This document shows, one piece after another, positions 14,361 through 20,576 of a stretch of 20,576 nt of DNA. Below the pieces are notes generated by a model, which was not told the DNA's origin, did not search any database, and saw nothing but the letters and a program-made list of their open reading frames with translations. The DNA is taken from assembly GCA_023460615.1 (NCBI GenBank), contig JAEWPL010000183.1:1-20576 (forward strand), in the 5' to 3' direction. The number at the start of each line of letters is the position of its first letter. Positions within the stretch are counted from its first letter, which is position 1. A program made the position numbers and the translations under genes. The DNA comes from Pseudomonadota bacterium (GTDB taxonomy: Bacteria > Pseudomonadota > Gammaproteobacteria > Enterobacterales > Succinivibrionaceae).

Positions 14361-16361
14361 ATGGCAAATTACAGAGAGCTTGCAAATGCATTACGTGCTC
14401 TAAGCATGGACGGTGTTCAGAAGGCAAATTCAGGCCATCCTGGTGCACCTATGGGTATGGCTGATATGGCTGAGGCTTTATGGCGTGGTTTCTTACACCA
14501 TAATCCAAAGAACCCTAACTTTGCAAACCGTGACCGTTTTGTATTATCAAATGGTCATGCATCAATGTTAATTTATTCATTATTGCACCTAACAGGATAT
14601 GATTTATCAATTGACGATTTAAAGAATTTCCGTCAGTTCGGCTCTAAGACCCCAGGTCACCCTGAGCACGGTGAAGTTCCAGGTGTTGAGACTACTACAG
14701 GTCCTCTAGGTATGGGGCTTGCTAATGCTGTTGGTATGGCAATGGCTGAGCGTATGCTTGCTGAAGAGTTCAACAAAGATGGCTTTGACATCGTTGATCA
14801 CTATACCTATGTATTCATGGGCGATGGTTGCTTAATGGAAGGTATTTCTCATGAAGCATGCTCTCTAGCTGGTACCTTAGGTTTAGGTAAGCTTATTGCT
14901 TTATACGATTCAAATGGCATCTCTATCGATGGCTCAGTAAAGGGCTGGTTTGCTGATGACACTAAGAAACGTTTTGAAGGTTACGGTTGGCAAGTAATTG
15001 AAGTTGCTAATGGTAACGACGGTGCTCAAGTTCGTGCAGCTTTAGAGTTAGCAAAGGCTGATACAACTCGTCCATCTATCATCATTTGTCCTACAACTAT
15101 CGGTTTTGGTTCACCTAAGAAAGCTGGTACCTCAGCATCACACGGTGCACCTTTAGGTGATGAGGAAATTGCTGCAACTAAGGCTGCTTTAGGTTGGAAG
15201 TATGGTCCATTTGAAGTTCCACAAGAGATTTACAAAGAGTGGGATGCAACTGAAGCTGGTGCTAAGTTAGAGTCAGATTGGAATAATCTATTTGCTCAAT
15301 ATAAGGCAAAATTCCCTCAGTTAGCAGACGAGTTTGAGCGTCGCTTGTCTGGTAAGTTACCAGTAGACTTTGCTCCTAAAGCAAAAGCTTGGGTAGAGTC
15401 ATTACAAAATAATCCAGATCCTAAGGTTGCAACTCGTAAAGCAGGTCAAATCGCATTAGACTTCTTCGGTTCATTACTACCTGAATTAGTTGGAGGTTCA
15501 GCAGACTTAGCTCCTTCAAATCTAACTATGAATAAGGAGTCAAAGGAAGTATTACCAGGTCAACTAAATGGTAACTACATCCACTGGGGTGTTCGTGAGT
15601 TCGCAATGTGCGCTGCTATGAACGGTATGGTGCTACATGGTGGTTTCCGTCCATACGGTGGTACCTTCTTAATCTTCTCAGACTATGCAAAGAATGCTTT
15701 ACGTATGTCTGCTTTAATGAAGATCCCTACATTATACGTATTTACACACGATTCAATCGGTGTTGGTGAAGATGGTCCTACCCATGAGCCAATCGAGCAA
15801 ATCGCTTCATTACGTGTATTACCAAACTTTGATCAATGGCGTCCTTGCGACATGGTTGAAACTGGTGCTGCTTGGACTTACATGATTGAGAGATTAGATG
15901 GTCCAAGTGCAATTATCCTATCTCGTCAAACCTTAGAGCAAATGCCACGTTCAACTGAGCAAGTTAACAACATTTCAAAGGGTGCTTATGTACTAAAAGA
16001 TTGCGAAGGCACTCCTGATGTAATCTTAATGGCAACAGGCTCTGAAGTTGCATTAGCATTCCACGCTGCTGAGAAGTTAGCTGAGCAAGGTAAGAAAGCT
16101 CGTGTAGTTTCAATGCCAAGCACTGACGTATTCGACCGTCAGTCAGAAGAGTACAAAGAGTCAGTTCTTCCTAAGGCTGTACGTGCTCGTGTTGCAGTTG
16201 AAGCTGCTATGTCAACAACTTGGTTCAAGTATGTTGGTTTAGATGGCGCAACAGTATGCTTAGATCACTATGGAGCATCAGCTCCTGCTGGTCTTTTATT
16301 CAAGAAGTACGGTTTCACTGTTGAAAACGTAGTTGAGACTGCTTTAAAAGTTATTAAGTAA
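14361..16361 (+). CDS. tkt: Transketolase
   Basis: TPP-dependent transfer of a two-carbon ketol unit between sugar phosphates in the pentose phosphate pathway; cytosolic dimer. At 666 aa it has the E. coli TktA length. Landmarks: KANSGHPGAPMGMADMAE with His26, FVLSNGHASMLIYSLL, the TPP/metal motif beginning GDGCLMEG (about 154), the catalytic Glu in WGVREFAMCAAMNG (about 413), GGTFLIFSDYA, and GVGEDGPTHEPIEQ. AAAGGAG at 14346-14352, eight bases before the ATG, is a strong ribosome site. Codon choice is strongly biased to a few codons (GGT, GCT, AAG, TTA), like tal and metK, suggesting high expression. It ends at a strong terminator. With tal it interconverts pentose and hexose phosphates, supplying ribose-5-phosphate and erythrose-4-phosphate, the latter an input for aroA's pathway. 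Confidence 0.98.
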   Translation: MANYRELANALRALSMDGVQKANSGHPGAPMGMADMAEALWRGFLHHNPKNPNFANRDRFVLSNGHASMLIYSLLHLTGYDLSIDDLKNFRQFGSKTPGHPEHGEVPGVETTTGPLGMGLANAVGMAMAERMLAEEFNKDGFDIVDHYTYVFMGDGCLMEGISHEACSLAGTLGLGKLIALYDSNGISIDGSVKGWFADDTKKRFEGYGWQVIEVANGNDGAQVRAALELAKADTTRPSIIICPTTIGFGSPKKAGTSASHGAPLGDEEIAATKAALGWKYGPFEVPQEIYKEWDATEAGAKLESDWNNLFAQYKAKFPQLADEFERRLSGKLPVDFAPKAKAWVESLQNNPDPKVATRKAGQIALDFFGSLLPELVGGSADLAPSNLTMNKESKEVLPGQLNGNYIHWGVREFAMCAAMNGMVLHGGFRPYGGTFLIFSDYAKNALRMSALMKIPTLYVFTHDSIGVGEDGPTHEPIEQIASLRVLPNFDQWRPCDMVETGAAWTYMIERLDGPSAIILSRQTLEQMPRSTEQVNNISKGAYVLKDCEGTPDVILMATGSEVALAFHAAEKLAEQGKKARVVSMPSTDVFDRQSEEYKESVLPKAVRARVAVEAAMSTTWFKYVGLDGATVCLDHYGASAPAGLLFKKYGFTVENVVETALKVIK

Positions 16362-16386
16362 GAAGTAACTTTTTTTAATAAATTAC

Positions 16387-16426
16387 AAAGGTCCGAGTTA
16401 CACTTAGGTGTAATTTGGGCTTTTTT
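16387..16426 (+). terminator. Strong intrinsic terminator of tkt
   Basis: A stem of about 16-17 pairs including several G-U pairs (16387-16403 with 16408-16423), closed by a TTAG loop, merges into a run of six T's (16421-16426). It begins 26 bases after the stop codon and separates tkt from the ior operon. Confidence 0.85.
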
Positions 16427-16569
16427 GTTTCAAAAATCTATGATTGTCAATTTTAATTTCTTCATTTTGCTCAATAAATGATCAAAAGCTATCTATTTCT
16501 TTTCAAATTAGTACAGATTCTTTTCTTGTTATATGATACTTAAACAAATCAAATATCGCGTTCTAGAAC

Positions 16570-16575
16570 TATAAA
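16570..16575 (+). promoter_or_regulatory. Possible -10 box for a leaderless iorA transcript
   Basis: TATAAA ends nine bases before the iorA ATG, so transcription would begin at or within about three bases of the start codon. No Shine-Dalgarno sequence precedes the ATG; the region is only A and T. The -35 is weak (AATCAA at 17-bp spacing). Upstream alternatives such as TTGTTA (16526-16531) with TCAAAT are equally imperfect. Confidence 0.35.
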
Positions 16576-16584
16576 ATAATAAAA

Positions 16585-18387
16585 ATGAAAAAAGATTATG
16601 TAATGGGTAATAGTGCTATAGCGCTAGGAGCCCTATCGGCAGGAGTAAAGGTTGTTTGTGGATACCCTGGAACACCTTCTACAGAAATCATTGAAACAAT
16701 ATTTCGTGTTCCACATGATAATGTCCATTTAGAGTGGTCTGTTAATGAAAAGGTAGCAATGGAAGTTGCTACAAGCGCAGCTTACAGTGGGGCAAGATCA
16801 CTTGTAACAATGAAACAAGTTGGACTTAATGTCGCATCTGATCCTCTTATGTCATTAGCTTATGTTGGCGTAAAAGGTGGTATGGTTATTGTTGTTGCTG
16901 ATGATCCTGGTCCTATTTCATCTCAAACCGAACAAGATACACGAGCTTTTGCTAATTTTTGTCGCATACCTGTTTTTGATCCTGCATCTCCTGAACAAGC
17001 TTTTCAAATGGTTCAGGATGCTTTTTTGTATTCTGAAAAATATCATACTCCAGTAATATTGAGACCAACTACTAGAGTATGTCATGCCTATGCTTCAATT
17101 GAATTTAATGAGAACTATTGCGTTAAACCATATGAAGGTTTTGTCAAAGATAGTTCTAAATGGGTTATTTTTCCAAAATTATCATTTGCTAATCATGCGA
17201 TGATTGAAAAGAGAAATGTAACTATAGGAAATGATTTTTCATCATATAAATTCAATTGTGTAACAAATGCCAAGGCATCTTCAAAAAAGGCCGTTATTGC
17301 AACTGGTGATAGTTATGCTTATGCAAAAGAAGCTCTTTTAGAAAATCAAGAAATTACGTTAATACAAGTAGGAACACCTCACCCATTGCCTGAGAACTTT
17401 TTATTAAAAGCTCTTGAAGGAATAGATGACGTATTGTGTATTGAAGAATTAAGTCCTTATATTGAAAATGAAGTTTTAAGATTGTGTGGTAAGCATCATT
17501 TAAAACTTAATGTTTATGGAAAGAATACTTCTCATGTTGCTTTAAGTGGTGAAAATTCAGTTCAATCTGTAAAAAGGTCGATTAACAAGTTTTTAGGAAT
17601 TGATAAAACAGATGATATTGCTTTTGAGAATATTCCTAATCTTCCTATAAGACCACCTGTCTTATGTGCAGGTTGCCCTCATAGAGCAGCTTTTTACGCA
17701 GTAAAGGTAGCCATGAAAAATAAGAAATCTTATTTCTGTGGTGATATTGGTTGCTATACATTAGGAAATGCAAAACCTCTAGATATGGTTGATACCTGCT
17801 TATGTATGGGCGGTGGTGTTACTATGTCACAAGGTTTTAATTTTGTTGATAAGGAGGCAACTTCATTTGCTTTTATAGGTGATTCAACATTTTTTGCCTC
17901 AGGTTTAACTGGAGTTGTTAATGCTGTATACAATGAAGCTAATGTAATTATTTGTATTTTAGATAATTCAACAACAGCAATGACTGGTCATCAACCTCAC
18001 CCTGGCACAGGCTTTAACTTAATGGGAAACTTTGTTGACAAAGTTGATATAAGTAAAGTGCTAGAAGGCATTGGCGTTAATACAATTGTAACTGTTAATC
18101 CTTTAGATTTTAAAGCTTCAGTTGATGCTGTAAAAGATTGTGCAAGCATAAAAGGTGTTAAGGTTATTATCTTTAAAGCTCCATGCATATCAATAGTAAA
18201 ACCTCATAAACCAGTAAAATTTACTCAAAAGTGTAATTCATGCAGAGTTTGTATAAAAAAACTAGGATGCCCTGCAATCATTATGAATGAAGGCAAGGTA
18301 GCTATCGATACTTCTTTATGCGTAGGTTGTAATTTGTGTGCTCAAATTTGTCCTCGAAAATCTATTGAGGAGAGTAAGTGTGAATAA
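16585..18387 (+). CDS. iorA: Indolepyruvate:ferredoxin oxidoreductase, alpha subunit
   Basis: TPP- and Fe-S-dependent enzyme that oxidatively decarboxylates aryl-pyruvates (indolepyruvate, phenylpyruvate, 4-hydroxyphenylpyruvate) to aryl-acetyl-CoA, reducing ferredoxin. It is oxygen-sensitive, so it marks an anaerobe. The 600-aa protein has MGNSAIALGALSAGV and GYPGTPSTE (26-34), WSVNEKVAMEVA, then the TPP half with GDIGCYTLG (about 386) and GDSTFFASGLTGVVNAVYNE into DNSTTAMTGHQPHPGTG. The tail is a two-cluster ferredoxin domain: Cys550, 553, 556, 562 and Cys579, 582, 585, 589. The ATG is supported by the family start M-x-x-x-Y-x-MGN, but no ribosome site precedes it. iorB overlaps the last eight bases. 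Codon use is looser and more AT-rich than in tkt, fitting lower expression or a different history. Confidence 0.97.
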   Translation: MKKDYVMGNSAIALGALSAGVKVVCGYPGTPSTEIIETIFRVPHDNVHLEWSVNEKVAMEVATSAAYSGARSLVTMKQVGLNVASDPLMSLAYVGVKGGMVIVVADDPGPISSQTEQDTRAFANFCRIPVFDPASPEQAFQMVQDAFLYSEKYHTPVILRPTTRVCHAYASIEFNENYCVKPYEGFVKDSSKWVIFPKLSFANHAMIEKRNVTIGNDFSSYKFNCVTNAKASSKKAVIATGDSYAYAKEALLENQEITLIQVGTPHPLPENFLLKALEGIDDVLCIEELSPYIENEVLRLCGKHHLKLNVYGKNTSHVALSGENSVQSVKRSINKFLGIDKTDDIAFENIPNLPIRPPVLCAGCPHRAAFYAVKVAMKNKKSYFCGDIGCYTLGNAKPLDMVDTCLCMGGGVTMSQGFNFVDKEATSFAFIGDSTFFASGLTGVVNAVYNEANVIICILDNSTTAMTGHQPHPGTGFNLMGNFVDKVDISKVLEGIGVNTIVTVNPLDFKASVDAVKDCASIKGVKVIIFKAPCISIVKPHKPVKFTQKCNSCRVCIKKLGCPAIIMNEGKVAIDTSLCVGCNLCAQICPRKSIEESKCE

Positions 18388-18976
18388 AGATATTTTAATT
18401 TGTGGCGTAGGTGGACAAGGTACGGTTTTAGCTTCAAAGTTAATCGCAAGCGCTGCAATGAGTGAAAATAATATTGTTCATTCAGCAGAAACAATTGGTA
18501 TGGCTCAAAGAGGCGGTTCTGTAACAAGTCATGTAAGAATAGGTCAAAATGCTTTTTCACCTTTAATTCCTGATCATTGTGCAGATTTAATTTTATCTTT
18601 TGAACCAGCTGAAGCTGTAAGAAATCTAAAGTTTCTAAAAAAAGATGGTGCTGTAATTGTCAATTCTCAGCCTATAAAACCTATTACTGAGACTCTTGAT
18701 AATACAGGCTATGACGGCTCAAATATGATTGAATACTTAAAACAAAATTGCAAAACATGCATTGTTGTTGATGGAAAGTATTTTTCGGATAATTTAGGTT
18801 CATCAAAATTTTTCAATATTGCAATATTAGGTGTAGCTTGTGGTGCTAATAAGTTAGGCCTTGATAAAGATTCTTTAATCAAACAAATTGAAACAAAAGT
18901 AAAAGAAAAATTTGTTGAAGTAAACAAAAAGGCTTTTGAACTAGGTATAAAAATAGGTAAAGAAAATGCAGCTTAA
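18380..18976 (+). CDS. iorB: Indolepyruvate:ferredoxin oxidoreductase, beta subunit
   Basis: Partner of IorA, the gamma-type CoA-binding domain of the 2-oxoacid:ferredoxin oxidoreductase family. The protein is 198 aa, the usual size. It begins MNKDILICGVGGQGTVLAS with the glycine loop GVGGQG (9-14), then HSAETIGMAQRGGSVTSHVRIG (34-55), DLILSFEPAEAVRNL and the FNIAILGVACG helix near the end. The GTG at 18380 is chosen: it begins exactly at the conserved N-terminus and has GGAG seven bases before it. An in-frame ATG 42 bases upstream would add an unconserved stretch inside iorA. It overlaps iorA by 8 bp and paaK by 11 bp, so the three genes form one coupled operon. Confidence 0.96.
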   Translation: MNKDILICGVGGQGTVLASKLIASAAMSENNIVHSAETIGMAQRGGSVTSHVRIGQNAFSPLIPDHCADLILSFEPAEAVRNLKFLKKDGAVIVNSQPIKPITETLDNTGYDGSNMIEYLKQNCKTCIVVDGKYFSDNLGSSKFFNIAILGVACGANKLGLDKDSLIKQIETKVKEKFVEVNKKAFELGIKIGKENAA

Positions 18977-20216
18977 CGAAAAGCAATTAGCATTAGTTGA
19001 TGCTCAGATAAAGCGACTTATTAAAACAGACAGCTATTATGGAAAAAAGTATAAGGAATTAGGTCTTACAGGTTGTAATTCTCAAGAAGACTTTGAAAAA
19101 ATTCCTTTTGCAAGTAAAGATGATTTAAGACATGCTTATCCTCTAGGAATTCAGGCCGTAGATGACAAGGAAGTAGTAAGAATTCACTCTTCATCAGGAA
19201 CAACAGGTAGACCTGTTATTATTCCTTACACAGCAAAAGATGTTGCAGATTGGGCTACTATGTTTGCTCGTTGTTATCAAACAGCAGGTATTACAAATAC
19301 AGATAGAATTCAAATTACTCCAGGCTATGGTTTATGGACTGCTGGTATTGGCTTTCAAGCTGGCTGTGAAAAATTAGGTGCAATGGCTATTCCTATGGGA
19401 CCTGGTAACACAGAAAAACAGTTACAAATGATGCAAGATTTAAAATCTACTGTAATTTGTGCTACATCATCTTATGCTTTACTTTTATCAGAAGAGATTG
19501 GCAAAAGAGGTTTAAGAGATCATATTTATCTAAAGAAAGGTGTTATTGGTTCTGAGCGTTGGTGTGAAAAAATGCGTGATACCATTCGTACCAAATTAGA
19601 TATTAAATTATATGATATTTATGGTTTAACTGAAATTTATGGCCCTGGCATTGGTATTAGCTGTGATGAGGAAAATGGAATTCACTATTGGGATGATTTT
19701 GTATATATAGAAATCATTGATCCTGTTACATGTAAAAATGTACCCGATGGAGAACCAGGTGAGATTGTTATTACAACCTTAGTAAAAGAAGGTGCTCCTT
19801 TAATTAGATTCAGAACTCATGATCTATCAAGAATTCTACCTGGCGATTGCCCTTGCGGATCTAAATTCCCTCGCTTAGACATTATCAAAGGAAGAAGTGA
19901 TGATATGTTTAAGATCCATGGCGTAAATATGTTCCCAAGTCAAATTGAGAATATTTTATCCATGGTTGATGGTACATCTAGTGAATACAAGATTGTATTA
20001 GCTCATGACGATGATTCTCATCGTGATGTATTGCATATTACTGTTGAAGTAGATGGAAGAGTAGATTTTATTCAAACTGCGGATACCATTACTAAACTAG
20101 TAAAATCAAAATTAGGTGTAAAACCTAAGATTGCAATTGTACCACTAGGGACATTACCACGAAGTGAAAAGAAGACAAAACGTGTTGAAGATCTTCGTGA
20201 ATGCAGTCAATGCTAA
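18966..20216 (+). CDS. paaK: Phenylacetate-CoA ligase family protein (AMP-forming)
   Basis: Adenylate-forming enzyme interconverting an arylacetate and its CoA thioester. The 416-aa protein shows the P-loop-like SSSGTTGRP (75-83), GYGLWTAGIGFQAG, a SYALLLSEEI region, the adenylate motif YDIYGLTEIYGPG (216-228), DGEPGEIVITTL, and RFRTHDLSRI. The C-terminal KGRSDDMFKIHGVNMFPSQIE and PRSEKKTKRV carry the catalytic lysine type. Length is slightly short of PaaK (about 430). It overlaps iorB by 11 bp. No paaABC ring-oxygenase genes follow, so the aerobic phenylacetate route is unlikely. With IorAB it may either salvage arylacetates back to aryl-pyruvates, or run in reverse to gain ATP while releasing arylacetates (inference). 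Phenylacetate, indoleacetate or hydroxyphenylacetate preference cannot be told. Confidence 0.92.
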   Translation: MQLNEKQLALVDAQIKRLIKTDSYYGKKYKELGLTGCNSQEDFEKIPFASKDDLRHAYPLGIQAVDDKEVVRIHSSSGTTGRPVIIPYTAKDVADWATMFARCYQTAGITNTDRIQITPGYGLWTAGIGFQAGCEKLGAMAIPMGPGNTEKQLQMMQDLKSTVICATSSYALLLSEEIGKRGLRDHIYLKKGVIGSERWCEKMRDTIRTKLDIKLYDIYGLTEIYGPGIGISCDEENGIHYWDDFVYIEIIDPVTCKNVPDGEPGEIVITTLVKEGAPLIRFRTHDLSRILPGDCPCGSKFPRLDIIKGRSDDMFKIHGVNMFPSQIENILSMVDGTSSEYKIVLAHDDDSHRDVLHITVEVDGRVDFIQTADTITKLVKSKLGVKPKIAIVPLGTLPRSEKKTKRVEDLRECSQC

Positions 20217-20227
20217 AGAAAAATTCT

Positions 20228-20257
20228 AAGGCTCAAAATAGAAAAAATTTGAGCCTT
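20228..20257 (+). terminator. Terminator of the iorAB-paaK operon
   Basis: Ten-bp perfect stem (AAGGCTCAAA and its complement) with a 10-nt A-rich loop, 11 bases after the paaK stop. The following tract is TTAATCTT, interrupted by the group II intron seven bases after the stem. Confidence 0.8.
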
Positions 20258-20264
20258 TAATCTT

Positions 20265-20576
20265 GTGTGCCTTGCATGGTATTTAGCTCTAGGGTGCAAG
20301 TCCTGAGTACGCTAACTAGCGAGAAGTAGTAGTGAACCGCAAGGTGTGCATGGTGACATGTAGGCTGAAAGAAGCGGGGAGCAAAATTCCGGTCTGACGA
20401 ATAGAAATCACTTCAGGCTATATCTAAGGATGAGACTGCAAATTAAGTCAAAGTCCTAAAGCTAGTCGGAATTAGATATAGTAAAAGTGGCAGATATATG
20501 GAATGGAAGTTAATTACCTTACCGAGGGAGATCTTGTCAGCTATAGAAATATGGTAGTAACAACGAATGGCAAGAA
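20265..20576 (+). mobile_element. Group II intron, class C (IIC), 5' part, continues past the right edge
   Basis: The element opens with the group II 5' consensus GTGTGCC. It then matches the domain I layout of the Oceanobacillus-type IIC intron as I recall it: GGGTGCAAGTCC, ACCGCAAGG with GTGTGCATGGTGACATG, GGCTGAAAGAAGCGG, CCGGTCTGACGAA, a GGCTATATC...GGATGAGACTGC stretch with AAAGTCCT, and TTACCGAGGGAGATCTTG. Roughly the first 310 nt of the ribozyme are present. The reverse transcriptase/maturase, normally in domain IV, would lie beyond the edge. IIC introns are known to insert just after intrinsic terminator hairpins, and here the 5' splice site is seven bases past the paaK terminator stem. 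The intron body is therefore placed where it does not disrupt a gene. Confidence 0.88.

Noticed and set aside
14180..14362. Short minus-strand frame in the tal-tkt gap
   Set aside because: Runs through a terminator hairpin and an A/T repeat, resembles no protein and has no ribosome site for a gene in that direction.
18338..18379. Upstream ATG for IorB
   Set aside because: The extension is out-of-frame iorA ferredoxin coding; the GTG at 18380 has GGAG and begins at the conserved N-terminus.
20217..20264. Start of another gene after paaK
   Set aside because: Only the terminator hairpin and the 5' exon of the group II intron fit; no ORF is present.

Overview
The window is AT-rich chromosomal DNA that reads as an anaerobic, low-GC gammaproteobacterium, most likely a gut or rumen Succinivibrionaceae-type organism (inference). 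The support is long-form QueF, YgdH-type PpnN, the endA-rsmE pair, class I AroA and MetK, all closely resembling the enterobacterial/Vibrio proteins as I recall them. They sit beside an oxygen-sensitive indolepyruvate:ferredoxin oxidoreductase and a small Firmicutes-like transaldolase.

Left part (1-3720): the 5' end of an IS607-family serine transposase gene runs off the left edge. It has no ordinary start codon and has a 29-bp palindrome at its start. Next come hisC (probably an aromatic/histidinol-phosphate aminotransferase) and aroA, packed as a pair. The gap after aroA holds a convincing small-RNA candidate on the minus strand, with a promoter, three stems and a terminator, that matches no family I recognise. 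A small, divergent protein-kinase-like protein follows.

Middle (4011-11895): metY (sulfhydrylation route to homocysteine) converges on ppnN. On the minus strand the genes endA-rsmE-queF are tightly coupled, and ppnN lies after them. Divergent from endA is a DUF5718-like gene whose sequence looks like a distant fumarylacetoacetate-hydrolase fold. Then comes an AlbA_2/Schlafen-type ATP-binding regulator with an in-frame His/Glu-rich tandem repeat. It ends at a shared terminator facing metK.

Right part (11945-20576): metK and tal diverge from a 419-bp regulatory gap containing a PurR/LacI-type operator next to the tal -10 box. Then come tkt (with tal, the non-oxidative pentose phosphate pathway) and an overlapping iorA-iorB-paaK operon. 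That operon links aryl-pyruvates, ferredoxin and aryl-acetyl-CoA/arylacetate, and iorA looks leaderless. Just beyond the paaK terminator hairpin begins a group II intron of the IIC type, which continues past the right edge.

Themes: aromatic amino-acid metabolism occurs at both ends (hisC-aroA; iorAB-paaK), and methionine/SAM metabolism in the middle (metY, metK). Mobile elements bound the window on both sides. No tRNA, rRNA or CRISPR array was seen. I did not find a clear-cut new multi-gene system; the strongest unexplained items are the small RNA, the DUF5718-like protein, the repeat-bearing AlbA_2 regulator and the transposase start palindrome.
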